A stretch of 59,754 nt of DNA from Paenibacillus zeirhizosphaerae (GTDB lineage Bacteria > Bacillota > Bacilli > Paenibacillales > Paenibacillaceae): positions 1 to 59,754 of the forward strand of contig NZ_JAPCKK010000032.1 in NCBI RefSeq assembly GCF_030705605.1, written 5' to 3'. Both the position numbers and the translations under genes were made by a program. The notes below the pieces were generated by a model, which was given only the letters and a program-made list of their open reading frames with translations, made no database searches and was not told the origin of the DNA. This document shows positions 16,081-24,028 of this stretch, piece by piece. Position 1 is the first letter of the stretch. Every line of letters starts with the position of its first letter.

Positions 16081-16111
16081 GGAACCAAACCGGGGTATTG
16101 CCCATACGATG
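16081..16111 (+). promoter_or_regulatory. Candidate SigK-type promoter of yabG
   Basis: CATACGATG (16103-16111) fits the CATANNNTA -10 of mother-cell sigma factors with one mismatch. GGAACC lies 16 nt upstream as a poor -35. B. subtilis yabG is SigK-dependent, which is the main support. Confidence 0.35.
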
Positions 16112-16132
16112 AAGTAGGGGTGATACACATTG

Positions 16133-17023
16133 ATGATCATTGGAGACTTGGTCGTTCGTAAATCGTACGGCAGGGACGTGACATTTCGCGTAGAGGATGT
16201 CTGGCGCAATAATGCCATTATTAAAGGGATAGAGTTCCGGCTGCTCGCAGATTCCCCTATGAGCGATCTGGTCAAAGTGCCGGCTGATCCGATGAACGGT
16301 ATAACCAAGCAGGCGCAAATTAAAGCTTATCAATCGCTTTCTTCCCTGAAGCAGGATCGGCTGCAGCAGGCGGAACGGGGGCATGCGCTGCTGGACCAAA
16401 GCAATGCTTCGAATGCATCCTATTTTGAAGTGCCTGGCAAGGTGCTCCATTTGGACGGAGATGTCAATTATCTGCATAAAAGCCTGAGGCTCTATGAACA
16501 GCTCAGGGTTCCGGCTGAGGGGTATTATATTCATGAGTCCGCGATGGCGGACTCTCTACGGAAGCTGCTGCCGCGCGTGCGCCCGGATATTCTCGTCATC
16601 ACCGGGCATGACGGTGTGCTCAAAAATCGCCAGCCTTATGATCTGTACAGTCTGTCCAGCTATAAAAACTCGCAAAACTTCGTCTCTGCCATTCAAGTGG
16701 CCAGACAATACGAGAGGAATCTGGACTCGCTTACGATCGTGGCAGGGGCATGCCAGTCCCATTTTGAGGCCTTGCTCCGTGCAGGTGCTAATTTTGCCAG
16801 TTCTCCGGGCCGTATCTTGATCCATGCGCTGGATCCGGTGTATGTTGCTGCCAAGGCCTCCTTTACGTCCATCAAGGACACGGTCAGTATGGGGGATATA
16901 TTTAATAATACGATCAGTGGAAGCCAGGGAGTCGGGGGGATTGAGACGCGGGGGAGCTATCGTATGGGTCTGCCGCGGCTGGAAAACCTTTCGACATTAA
17001 AAGTAACTCCATCCGCAATATAA
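16133..17023 (+). CDS. yabG: Sporulation-specific cysteine protease YabG
   Basis: Spore-coat-associated protease that processes coat proteins such as SpoIVA, SafA and YeeK in B. subtilis. The 296-residue protein opens with GDLVVRKSYGRDVTFRV and contains HLDGDVNYL, VITGHDGVLKN and IVAGACQSHFEALLRAGANFASSPGR; the conserved His and Cys in the last two are the probable catalytic residues. The ATG at 16133 has AGGGGTGA 9 nt upstream; a TTG directly before it is possible. It is made in the mother cell late in sporulation, and a terminator follows. Confidence 0.93.
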   Translation: MIIGDLVVRKSYGRDVTFRVEDVWRNNAIIKGIEFRLLADSPMSDLVKVPADPMNGITKQAQIKAYQSLSSLKQDRLQQAERGHALLDQSNASNASYFEVPGKVLHLDGDVNYLHKSLRLYEQLRVPAEGYYIHESAMADSLRKLLPRVRPDILVITGHDGVLKNRQPYDLYSLSSYKNSQNFVSAIQVARQYERNLDSLTIVAGACQSHFEALLRAGANFASSPGRILIHALDPVYVAAKASFTSIKDTVSMGDIFNNTISGSQGVGGIETRGSYRMGLPRLENLSTLKVTPSAI

Positions 17024-17051
17024 CAAGCGCACATACTGAAATGGCGTATGG

Positions 17052-17078
17052 CAGCCCCTGCTTGCAGGGGCTTTTTTG
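17052..17078 (+). terminator. Terminator after yabG
   Basis: AGCCCCTG-CTTG-CAGGGGCT perfect hairpin followed by TTTTTT. Confidence 0.88.
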
Positions 17079-17104
17079 TGCATTAATTTCCGTGAAAAAT
17101 TAAA

Positions 17105-17134
17105 TTGACAACGCAATTTGACTGCTGATATAAT
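17105..17134 (+). promoter_or_regulatory. veg promoter, upstream copy
   Basis: TTGACA (17105-17110), an 18-nt spacer and TATAAT (17129-17134): both boxes are perfect SigA consensus. Confidence 0.8.
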
Positions 17135-17147
17135 ATTTGTCTTTAAT

Positions 17148-17176
17148 TTGACAATGATCACCAAATCCGCTATAAT
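17148..17176 (+). promoter_or_regulatory. veg promoter, downstream copy (perfect SigA consensus)
   Basis: TTGACA (17148-17153), a 17-nt spacer and TATAAT (17171-17176): perfect boxes and optimal spacing, 26 nt before the veg ATG. The B. subtilis veg promoter is one of the strongest known vegetative promoters. Confidence 0.88.
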
Positions 17177-17202
17177 GGACAAGGAAAGAGGTGGTCGTTA
17201 CA

Positions 17203-17472
17203 ATGGCTAAAAATACGCTGTTGGATATCAAACGCAGTCTCGATGCACACGTAGGGCAAAAAATTTTGCTGAAGGCTAACGGCGGTCGCCGCAAGACCGT
17301 TGAACGAACTGGTGTATTGGAGGAAACGTACCCTTCTGTTTTTATTGTGAAGCTTGACCAAGAGCAGCAAAGCTGTAAGCGAGTTTCTTACAGTTATGCC
17401 GACATCCTTACGGAATCCGTGGAAGTTACCATTTATGATGCCGATGGCCCGATGGCTGTCGAGTATCAGTAA
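17203..17472 (+). CDS. veg: Veg protein (DUF1021)
   Basis: A small, abundant protein of 89 residues. In B. subtilis Veg promotes biofilm formation by interfering with SinR; its biochemistry is not settled. The KNTLLDIKRSLDAHVGQ opening, the GGRRKTVERTGVLEETYPSVF core and VSYSYADILT are nearly unchanged from Bacillus. ATG 17203 is used because AAAGAGGTGG (17185-17194) is 8 nt upstream; a GTG at 17191 falls inside that signal. Two tandem consensus promoters precede it and a terminator follows, so it is a strong monocistronic unit. Confidence 0.95.
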   Translation: MAKNTLLDIKRSLDAHVGQKILLKANGGRRKTVERTGVLEETYPSVFIVKLDQEQQSCKRVSYSYADILTESVEVTIYDADGPMAVEYQ

Positions 17473-17506
17473 TGTAGCGTTCCATATATGCTTTAATTTC
17501 ACAAGC

Positions 17507-17541
17507 AAGCGGCGTGTCTACAACAGGCATCGCCGCTTTTT
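17507..17541 (+). terminator. Terminator after veg
   Basis: AAGCGGCG and CGCCGCTT arms with a 16-nt loop, followed by TTT. Confidence 0.8.
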
Positions 17542-17557
17542 ACTGTCCGCATGCTCA

Positions 17558-17587
17558 GGATAGGATATAGCAGCAGAGCACATACTA
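17558..17587 (+). promoter_or_regulatory. SigG-type promoter of sspF
   Basis: GGATA (17558-17562), an 18-nt spacer and a perfect CATACTA (17581-17587), against consensus GHATR-N18-CATWHTA. It lies ~48 nt before the sspF ATG. Spore-protein genes of this family are SigG-controlled in B. subtilis. Confidence 0.65.
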
Positions 17588-17635
17588 TGACCGGAAATAC
17601 TCACCCTGTTTCCATTCTCAAGGAGGCGTTAACGA

Positions 17636-17821
17636 ATGAGCCGAAGAAGAAGAGGAGTCATGTCGGAGGAGCTGAAATATGAGCTCGCCAAGGATTTGGG
17701 ATTCTACGACACCGTGCGCGAGGAAGGCTGGGGCGGTATTAAAGCCAAGGATGCCGGCAACATGGTGAAAAGAGCAATCCAATTGGCAGAACAGGCAGCT
17801 TCACGCAATCCGCAGCAGTAA
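17636..17821 (+). CDS. sspF: Small acid-soluble spore protein SspF
   Basis: Minor alpha/beta-type SASP of 61 residues, made in the forespore. It closely matches B. subtilis SspF: RRRRGVMSEELKYELAKDLGFYDTV, then GWGGIKAKDAGNMVKRAI. Alpha/beta-type SASPs coat spore DNA and protect it from UV and hydrolysis; the lysine- and glycine-containing GIKAKDAGNMV segment corresponds to the DNA-binding helix region. AAGGAGG (17622-17628) lies 7 nt before the ATG. It is flanked by a SigG-like promoter and a terminator. Confidence 0.95.
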   Translation: MSRRRRGVMSEELKYELAKDLGFYDTVREEGWGGIKAKDAGNMVKRAIQLAEQAASRNPQQ

Positions 17822-17838
17822 CAGAACAGCAGGCTCCT

Positions 17839-17882
17839 GAAGCGGGGGGATTTGGCAAATTGCCGGATTCCCCCGCTTTTTA
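17839..17882 (+). terminator. Terminator after sspF
   Basis: AGCGGGGGGAT and ATTCCCCCGCT form a long GC-rich stem, followed by TTTT. Confidence 0.85.
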
Positions 17883-17895
17883 CCCGTTTCTATGC

Positions 17896-17924
17896 TTGAC
17901 ACGCTTGGTCTGATATAATATGTT
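17896..17924 (+). promoter_or_regulatory. Candidate promoter of ispE
   Basis: TTGACA (17896-17901), a 17-nt spacer and TATGTT (17919-17924). A perfect TATAAT at 17914-17919 is only 12 nt from the TTGACA and cannot pair with it, so TATGTT is taken as the -10. Confidence 0.5.
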
Positions 17925-17963
17925 AAATTGTCTTGAGCGACAGAGTAAGGATGGGTGAACTCC

Positions 17964-18818
17964 TTGAGAATATACGAGAAGGCTCCGGCTAAAATTAATT
18001 TAATGCTTGATGTGCTGCGTAAACGCCCAGACGGGTATCATGAGGTGGAAATGATCATGACCATGGTCGATCTTGCGGACAGGCTGGAAATGTCCGAGCT
18101 GCCACGTGATACCATTATCATATCAAGCCAGGTAGGTTATATACCGTTGGATGAGAAGAACCTGGCCTTTCAGGCTGCCCAATTGATTAAAGACCGATAT
18201 AACGTAAATAAAGGTGTCTATATTCATCTTGATAAGAAAATCCCCGTTGCTGCGGGACTTGCAGGGGGCAGCAGCGATGCGGCTGCCACGCTGCGCGGGT
18301 TGAACCGTTTATGGAAGCTCGGCATTTCCGACGAAGAGCTGCGTGATCTTGGTGCCGAGCTGGGATCGGATGTACCTTTCTGTGTGACAGGAGGCACGGC
18401 GCTGGCGACCGGACGGGGTGAAGTGCTAACCCCGCTGCCTAATCCGCCACAATGCTGGGTTATCCTGGCCAAGCCCCCTATAAACGTATCCACTGCGGGT
18501 GTCTACGGAAGAGTACGAGCTGACAGGATACAGCAGCATCCCTCCGCTAAAAGAATGGAGGAGGCGATACGTGAGAACTCATTTGCGGGTGTCTGCAGAG
18601 AGCTCGGCAATGTGCTTGAGGACGTGACCTTGAAGCTGCATCCGGAAGTGCAGCGGTTAAAGGAGGCCATGATCCGTCTCGGAGCGGATGGTGTGCTGAT
18701 GTCGGGAAGCGGCCCTACCGTTTTTGGATTGGTCTCGAAGGAGGCCAAAATTCCGCGCATCTACAACGGGCTACGCGGTTTTTGCAAAGAAGTGTATGCC
18801 ATACGACTTTTAACATAA
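17964..18818 (+). CDS. ispE: 4-diphosphocytidyl-2-C-methyl-D-erythritol kinase
   Basis: GHMP-family kinase of the non-mevalonate (MEP) isoprenoid pathway, which phosphorylates CDP-methylerythritol. Motifs in the 284-residue protein: APAKINLMLDVLRKRPDGYHEVE at the start (substrate binding), the ATP loop PVAAGLAGGSSDAAA, and VLMSGSGPTVFGL near the end. TTG 17964 gives the same N-terminus as B. subtilis IspE, with GGATGGGTGA upstream; a GTG at 17955 is an alternative. It is followed by purR, as in Bacillus. Confidence 0.95.
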   Translation: MRIYEKAPAKINLMLDVLRKRPDGYHEVEMIMTMVDLADRLEMSELPRDTIIISSQVGYIPLDEKNLAFQAAQLIKDRYNVNKGVYIHLDKKIPVAAGLAGGSSDAAATLRGLNRLWKLGISDEELRDLGAELGSDVPFCVTGGTALATGRGEVLTPLPNPPQCWVILAKPPINVSTAGVYGRVRADRIQQHPSAKRMEEAIRENSFAGVCRELGNVLEDVTLKLHPEVQRLKEAMIRLGADGVLMSGSGPTVFGLVSKEAKIPRIYNGLRGFCKEVYAIRLLT

Positions 18819-18933
18819 CTAAAGCGGACCATAAGGTTTTATCTGGATCAACCTTGTGTATATACGTACAAAAATGGTATATTTTTTTGTAAATATTCGG
18901 TTTTTGGACGTAACAGATAGCGAGGAATTTGCC

Positions 18934-19758
18934 GTGAAAAAATTAAAACGAAGCGCACGCCTTGTCGAGATGACCCAATTTTTACTGGCAAGGCCGCATA
19001 CACTTGTGCCCCTTACTTATTTCGCTGACCGTTATGGGGCTGCCAAATCTTCCATCAGCGAGGACTTGTCCATTATCAAGGAAGTATTTGAGGAAGACGG
19101 AACCGGAGAGCTGCAGACGCTGGCCGGAGCGGCCGGCGGGGTAAAGCTGATTCCCAGACTGTCCAAGGAGCATGCGCTGGCATTTGCCCAATCACTCTGC
19201 AAGCAACTGGAGCAGCCTGACCGGATTTTGCCGGGCGGGTATTTGTACATGTCCGACTTGCTCGGACAGCCTGCTACGATGAATGAAGCAGGCAAAATTT
19301 TTGCCACTGTTTTTGCGGATCGTGCCATTGATGTGGTCATGACAGTGGAAACCAAAGGAATCCCGCTGGCTTACGCAACAGGGGCACAGTTGAATCTTCC
19401 TGTCGTTCTGGTACGCCGCGATCATCAGGTGACAGAGGGCTCTGCGGTAAGCATTAATTATGTATCTGGATCACAGAAGAGCCTTCATACCATGTCGCTC
19501 TCCAGAAGGGCGCTTCCGGAGAAATCAAGAGTTCTGATCGTGGATGACTTCATGAAAGCGGGAGGAACTATCCAGGGGATGGTCGATTTACTCATCGAAT
19601 TTAATGCGACTGTGGCAGGAGTAGGGGTGCTTGTGGAGTCTGGAGAGATTGACACAAATGAAAGGCTTTTGCATGATTATGTATCCCTTGCGAATTTAAC
19701 TGCAGTCGACTCCAAAAGCAAACAGATTAAAGTCAAACTTGGGAACTACTTCGGCTGA
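18934..19758 (+). CDS. purR: Purine operon repressor PurR
   Basis: Repressor of purine synthesis and transport genes; PRPP is the inducer and (p)ppGpp competes for its site. The 274-residue protein has an N-terminal winged-helix domain (about 1-75, with YGAAKSSISEDLSIIK) and a phosphoribosyltransferase-like domain with the PRPP loop VLIVDDFMKAGGT. GTG 18934 is preferred because GCGAGGA is ~7 nt upstream and the N-terminus (KKLKRSARLVEMT) then matches B. subtilis. yabJ, which follows purR in B. subtilis, is absent; spoVG comes next. Confidence 0.94.
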   Translation: MKKLKRSARLVEMTQFLLARPHTLVPLTYFADRYGAAKSSISEDLSIIKEVFEEDGTGELQTLAGAAGGVKLIPRLSKEHALAFAQSLCKQLEQPDRILPGGYLYMSDLLGQPATMNEAGKIFATVFADRAIDVVMTVETKGIPLAYATGAQLNLPVVLVRRDHQVTEGSAVSINYVSGSQKSLHTMSLSRRALPEKSRVLIVDDFMKAGGTIQGMVDLLIEFNATVAGVGVLVESGEIDTNERLLHDYVSLANLTAVDSKSKQIKVKLGNYFG

Positions 19759-19856
19759 CAATAAGTTGTTTTATTTGAAAAAACCGCATGAATAAAGCAA
19801 AAATAATGGGTATTGAAAAATTTACCTTAATTCAGGATACAAATTGTACAAAAAAA

Positions 19857-19883
19857 GAAGGATTTTGATTTGTTGTGTGGAAT
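19857..19883 (+). promoter_or_regulatory. SigH promoter of spoVG
   Basis: GAAGGATTT (19857-19865), an 11-nt spacer and GTGGAAT (19877-19883) match the SigH consensus RnAGGAWWW-N11/12-RnnGAAT at every defined position. It lies 42 nt before the spoVG ATG. B. subtilis spoVG is the classic SigH gene. Confidence 0.88.
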
Positions 19884-19925
19884 TATACACCAAGTCCTCA
19901 ATGGAAAAAGGTGGTGAATACACAC

Positions 19926-20210
19926 ATGCAGATTACGGATGTCCGACTCCGCCGAGTAAACTCCGAAGGGAGAATGAAGGCGATAGCCTCCATTACCATT
20001 GATAACGAATTTGTCGTACACGACATACGAGTGATCGATGGTAATAATGGAATGTTCGTAGCAATGCCGAGCAAGCGTACTCCGGATGGAGAGTTCCGCG
20101 ACATTGCTCATCCGATTTCTTCAGGAACACGTGAGAAAATCCAGGATGCCGTACTCGCTGAGTACGAACGGGCTGCCGTTGAAGAAGAAGTGATTGAAGA
20201 AGGCGCTTAA
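19926..20210 (+). CDS. spoVG: Septation/stage V protein SpoVG
   Basis: A small RNA- and DNA-binding regulator of 94 residues, involved in asymmetric septation control and spore cortex formation in B. subtilis. The run TDVRLRRVNSEGRMKAIASI and the stretch around FVVHDIRVIDGNNGMFVAMP are almost unchanged from Bacillus. ATG 19926 has AAAGGTGGTGA (19905-19915) ~10 nt upstream. The C-terminus is acidic. A SigH promoter precedes and a terminator follows, so it is a single-gene unit. Confidence 0.95.
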   Translation: MQITDVRLRRVNSEGRMKAIASITIDNEFVVHDIRVIDGNNGMFVAMPSKRTPDGEFRDIAHPISSGTREKIQDAVLAEYERAAVEEEVIEEGA

Positions 20211-20239
20211 GAGAGATCTTGGGACGCGATTGGGGTTTT

Positions 20240-20280
20240 AAAGAAAAGAGAGCCACTAACTGTGGCTCTCTTTTCTTTTT
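20240..20280 (+). terminator. Terminator after spoVG
   Basis: AAAGAAAAGAGAGCCAC and GTGGCTCTCTTTTCTTT form a perfect 17-bp stem with a 5-nt loop, ending in T. Confidence 0.9.
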
Positions 20281-20507
20281 GTCTAGAATAAGATATATTC
20301 TTAATGGAGTTGTAAACTCTAATGTAAATTTCAATTATGCTGCAAGGCAGTGACGACATAGTGCCGCTGGCATCGAACAACGACACCGGCGGAAACGACA
20401 GCAGTCCGGCACATCAATGCGATTTCTTATTTAGCAGGAAGTCCAGCACAAAGCTGGTCTGAAAACGAGGCGTGCGCTGAACAAGAGATGCCGGTTGTTT
20501 TCAGAAT
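20281..20507. other. Intergenic region before glmU
   Basis: The AT-rich left part holds a small inverted repeat AGAATA/TATTCT (~20285-20298) and TTGTAA/TAAATT-like boxes without convincing promoter geometry. The right part is ordinary GC. No gene or recognised RNA is seen, and the glmU promoter is not clear. Confidence 0.4.
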
Positions 20508-20522
20508 AGGAGGGTAAGTCTT

Positions 20523-21923
20523 TTGAAAAGGTTGGCTGTGATTCTTGCCGCAGGGCAGGGAAAGCGTATGAAATCCAAACTCTACAAAGTGCTGCATCCG
20601 GTATGCGGCAAACCAATGGTAGGCCATGTCAGCGATACAATTCGTCAAGTGGGTGTATCCCGCAGTATTGCCGTTGTAGGCCATGGGGCGGAGGCCGTTC
20701 AGACTTATTTGGGTAATGCGGCCGAGTATGTTTTGCAAACAGAGCAGTTGGGGACCGGCCATGCAGTGAAGATGGCGAAAGACCTGTTGGCGCAGGAAAA
20801 CGGAACGACGATCGTGATTTGCGGAGATACGCCGCTTGTAACGGCGGAGACACTGGAAAGCCTTATCCGTCTGCATGAGGAGCGCGGTGCCGCGGCAACG
20901 ATTTTAACCGCACACCTGGATGCTCCTCAAGGCTATGGTCGGGTTATCCGTGATGCGGCCGGTTCGGTTACTAAAATTGTAGAGCAGAAGGACTGCTCTC
21001 CTGAAGAGGACCTCGTTCAGGAGATTAACACAGGAACCTACTGTTTCGACAATGCGAAGCTGTTCAGCGCCTTGGATCGAATCACCAACCAAAATGCACA
21101 GCAGGAATACTATCTGACCGATGTCATCGGCATTATGCGCGGCGATGGAGATAACGTCGAAGCTCATATGACGAATGACCCTGCAGAATCCATTGGTGTG
21201 AACGACCGGATTGCTCTCTCTGAAGCGGAGCGGTTAATGAAGGAACGCATCGTGCGCCGTCATATGCTGAACGGGGTAACCGTGATCGATCCGTCATCGA
21301 CCTATATTGGTAGTGATGTAATCATCGGTTCGGATACCGTGCTCTATCCCGGAACGGTACTGGCGGGACATACGGAAATCGATGGGGACTGCAAAATTGG
21401 ACCTAATGCGGAGCTTACGGACACGATTGTACACAGCGGAGCCGAGATCAAATACTCTGTTCTGCTGGAGGCTGAAGTCGGTGAAAACACCTCTGTGGGT
21501 CCCTTTGCGTATTTGCGTCCGGGAGCTAAGCTTGGAAATGATGTGAAGATCGGTGATTTTGTAGAAGTGAAAAACGCCACGATTGACGATCACTCCAAAG
21601 TTTCCCATTTAAGCTATATCGGTGATGCCAGAGTGGGTAAAAACGTGAATATAGGATGTGGAGCAATAACGGTCAATTATGATGGTTATAATAAATCCAT
21701 TACCGAAATAGAGGACAATGCGTTTGTAGGCAGTAATGTGAATCTCATTGCGCCTGTCAAAATTGGTCAGGGAGCGTACGTCGTTGCAGGCTCAACCATC
21801 ACAAACGATGTTCCTGACAACGACCTGGCGATTGCAAGACCCCGTCAGGAGAACAAGACGGGGTATGCCGACAAGATCAGGGCACGAGCCAAGGCGAAGA
21901 AGGATAGGCTGAACGGTAAGTAA
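20523..21923 (+). CDS. glmU: Bifunctional GlmU (UDP-GlcNAc pyrophosphorylase / GlcN-1-P acetyltransferase)
   Basis: Makes UDP-GlcNAc, the precursor of peptidoglycan and teichoic acids. The 466-residue enzyme has an N-terminal uridylyltransferase domain (about 1-228) with LAAGQGKRMKSKLYK and a QLGTGHAV motif, and a C-terminal left-handed beta-helix with hexapeptide repeats (about 250-440), including the active-site region around LSYIGDARVGKNVNIGCG. It starts with TTG 20523, with AGGAGGG 8 nt upstream. It is followed by prs, as in Bacillus. Confidence 0.96.
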   Translation: MKRLAVILAAGQGKRMKSKLYKVLHPVCGKPMVGHVSDTIRQVGVSRSIAVVGHGAEAVQTYLGNAAEYVLQTEQLGTGHAVKMAKDLLAQENGTTIVICGDTPLVTAETLESLIRLHEERGAAATILTAHLDAPQGYGRVIRDAAGSVTKIVEQKDCSPEEDLVQEINTGTYCFDNAKLFSALDRITNQNAQQEYYLTDVIGIMRGDGDNVEAHMTNDPAESIGVNDRIALSEAERLMKERIVRRHMLNGVTVIDPSSTYIGSDVIIGSDTVLYPGTVLAGHTEIDGDCKIGPNAELTDTIVHSGAEIKYSVLLEAEVGENTSVGPFAYLRPGAKLGNDVKIGDFVEVKNATIDDHSKVSHLSYIGDARVGKNVNIGCGAITVNYDGYNKSITEIEDNAFVGSNVNLIAPVKIGQGAYVVAGSTITNDVPDNDLAIARPRQENKTGYADKIRARAKAKKDRLNGK

Positions 21924-22031
21924 GCTTAACATGAATCTTATCCATTTTATTCCCCCGGATTTCCCGGATATGCCGTCCACGAAGCGGTAATTAGGTTCCC
22001 ATGGACGAACCAGCACGGAGGGTTTCTATTA

Positions 22032-22985
22032 ATGACTTATTGTGATTCCAAACTCAAGATTTTCACCTGTAACTCTAATCCGAAATTAGCCCACCAGATT
22101 GCGGACTATATCGGAATCCCGATGGGGGAATCCCATACTACGTCGTTCAGCGACGGTGAAATTCAGGTTAAGCTGTCAGAGAGTGTGCGGGGCTGTCACG
22201 TATACATTATTCAGTCCACCTGCCTTCCGGTTAACGACAACCTGATGGAGCTTCTGGTTATGGTGGATGCGCTGAAGCGTGCATCCGCCAAAAGCATCAA
22301 CGTAGTCATCCCGTATTATGGGTATGCGCGGCAGGACCGTAAAGCCCGCAGCCGTGACCCGATCACAGCTAAGCTGGTAGCGAACCTGATCGAGAAAGCA
22401 GGCGCGCACCGGGTCATTACAATGGATCTGCATGCGATGCAGATTCAGGGCTTTTTTGATATTCCCGTGGATCATCTGCTGGGGGTTCCGATTCTGGCTC
22501 AGTATTTCCGTTCCAAGCAGATCGAAAACCCAGTTGTTGTATCTCCTGACCACGGTGGTGTGGTACGCGCGCGGAAGCTGGCGGATTTCCTAAATGCGCC
22601 GCTGGCGATTATCGATAAGCGTCGTCCAGAGCCAAACGTCAGTGAAGTGATGAACATCATCGGTCACATTGAAGGCAAAACAGCGATCCTTATTGACGAT
22701 ATTATTGATACGGCAGGGACCATCGTGCTGGGTGCCAATGCATTGAAGGAAGGCGGCGTGAAGGAAGTATACGCATGCTGTACGCATCCTGTATTGTCAG
22801 GGCCAGCCATGGAACGCTTGGAGAAAGCGCCGTTGAAAGAGGTCGTTGTTACCGATACGATTCCTATCGTACACCCTAACCCGACCAGCAAGCTGAAGGT
22901 GCTGTCCGTAGCGCCTTTGATGGGTGAAGCAATCATTCGCGTCCATGAAGAACTGTCTATCAGCAAATTGTTTGAAATAGAATAA
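22032..22985 (+). CDS. prs: Ribose-phosphate pyrophosphokinase (PRPP synthase)
   Basis: Makes PRPP from ribose-5-phosphate and ATP, feeding purine, pyrimidine, NAD, His and Trp synthesis. The 317-residue class I enzyme has SFSDGEIQVKL, YGYARQDRKARSRDPI, the DLHAMQIQGFFDIPVDHL signature and the PRPP-binding loop ILIDDIIDTAGT. GGAGGG lies ~10 nt before the ATG. PRPP is the inducer that releases PurR, whose gene is 2 kb upstream. A 35-bp near-palindrome follows the stop codon. Confidence 0.97.
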   Translation: MTYCDSKLKIFTCNSNPKLAHQIADYIGIPMGESHTTSFSDGEIQVKLSESVRGCHVYIIQSTCLPVNDNLMELLVMVDALKRASAKSINVVIPYYGYARQDRKARSRDPITAKLVANLIEKAGAHRVITMDLHAMQIQGFFDIPVDHLLGVPILAQYFRSKQIENPVVVSPDHGGVVRARKLADFLNAPLAIIDKRRPEPNVSEVMNIIGHIEGKTAILIDDIIDTAGTIVLGANALKEGGVKEVYACCTHPVLSGPAMERLEKAPLKEVVVTDTIPIVHPNPTSKLKVLSVAPLMGEAIIRVHEELSISKLFEIE

Positions 22986-23007
22986 CCAACCGGCCAACAC
23001 GTAAAGA

Positions 23008-23042
23008 GGGGTTACCTTTTCCTTGAAGGAAAAAGTAACCCC
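23008..23042. repeat. 35-bp near-perfect palindrome between convergent genes
   Basis: Arms of 17 bp (23008-23024 and 23026-23042) with one mismatch and a single central base: GGGGTTACCTTTTCCTT and AAGGAAAAAGTAACCCC. It starts 23 nt after the prs stop and ends 18 nt before the stop of the minus-strand gene. Neither strand has a T run after it, so it is not a standard intrinsic terminator, though a strong RNA hairpin would protect or pause both transcripts. Confidence 0.75.
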
Positions 23043-23060
23043 TGTCGGCATGTCCGGCCT

Positions 23061-23264
23061 TCAATATCCCGGACGTGATACGAAGGTGAAGCGGAGTCGA
23101 TTGTACAAGGTAGTATCGATTTCGACAAAATGCTCATTAAAACGGGCAACAAGCCCAATACCGACGTGCGCACCGGCCGGATCGTACACCTGCACAGGAA
23201 CGGTCTCTTTTAAATGGTATAAAAAGTGGCTGTCGTAGATTAGTATATCTCCCTGATCATGCAT
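23061..23264 (-). CDS. Small conserved-looking hypothetical protein (67 residues)
   Basis: A 67-residue protein rich in beta-strand-like segments (GDILIYDSHFLYHL, VQVYDPAGAHVGIGLV, FVEIDTTLYNRLRF). The pattern resembles small SH3-like DUF2642 proteins, several of which are spore-associated in Bacillus; this is a weak resemblance, not an identification. The ATG has GGAAGGTGA ~11 nt upstream on the minus strand. It is convergent with prs and divergent from pth. In B. subtilis this place is taken by ctc. No signal peptide or membrane segment is seen. Confidence 0.65.
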   Translation of the reverse strand: MHDQGDILIYDSHFLYHLKETVPVQVYDPAGAHVGIGLVARFNEHFVEIDTTLYNRLRFTFVSRPGY

Positions 23265-23371
23265 AGATCGGTTTCACCTTCCTTGTTTCAGAACAGCGGC
23301 CATAGTTAGAGTGTCATTTTAATCATTATTTTAACAAAAAAATCAAAACTGCACAGAGAGGTGAAACCGTG

Positions 23372-23932
23372 ATGAAATGGATTGTCGGTCTAGGCAACCC
23401 TGGTCCCCAGTATGAGAAGACGAGACATAATGTCGGATTTATGGCTCTCGATCAATTGGCTGCACGGCACGGGATTACCATCAATCAGAGCAAATGCAAG
23501 GCTTTGATCGGTGAAGGTGTCATTGGTGGTGTGAAAACAGTGCTGATTAAGCCGATGACCTTTATGAATTTATCGGGTGAATCGGTTCGCGCGTACATGG
23601 ATTATTACAAAGCGGATTTAAATGATCTGATTGTAGTATATGATGATTTGGATACGGAAGTCGGGAAAATTCGTCTTCGCTATCAGGGCAGCGCCGGCGG
23701 TCACAATGGGATCAAATCGATTATTCAACATACAGGAACCCAGCAATTCAACCGGATTCGCATGGGGATATCCAGGCCTGAGCCCGGATACGCCATCGTG
23801 GACTATGTGCTGGGAGCTTTCCCGAAAATCGAGAAGGAAGCCCTGGAGAGCATGATTAGCGAAACATGTGATGCTTTGGAGTACAGTCTGGGACATACAT
23901 TTGAAAGAACGATGGCCAAGTTTAATAAGTGA
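23372..23932 (+). CDS. pth: Peptidyl-tRNA hydrolase (SpoVC)
   Basis: Cleaves peptidyl-tRNA released from stalled ribosomes. The 186-residue enzyme has GLGNPGPQYEKTRHNVGF (catalytic His in RHNVG), KPMTFMNLSGE, the VYDDLD motif with its key Asp, and GSAGGHNGIKS. ATG 23372 gives the same N-terminus as the family; a GTG directly before it is possible, with AGAGAGGTGA upstream for either. It precedes fin and mfd, as in B. subtilis, where this gene is also called spoVC. Confidence 0.96.
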   Translation: MKWIVGLGNPGPQYEKTRHNVGFMALDQLAARHGITINQSKCKALIGEGVIGGVKTVLIKPMTFMNLSGESVRAYMDYYKADLNDLIVVYDDLDTEVGKIRLRYQGSAGGHNGIKSIIQHTGTQQFNRIRMGISRPEPGYAIVDYVLGAFPKIEKEALESMISETCDALEYSLGHTFERTMAKFNK

Positions 23933-24028
23933 TAGACTTCCTCCCGGACAGAATCTTCTCGGTAAAGGGCTAAATGCGTCTGATAGGGGCATACTGAGAG
24001 GAATAGAACACTTTCGGGAGGCATATAG

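Noticed and set aside
17896..17919. TTGACA and TATAAT, both perfect, before ispE
   Set aside because: Only 12 nt separate them, too short for a SigA promoter. The TTGACA is paired with TATGTT at 17919-17924 instead.
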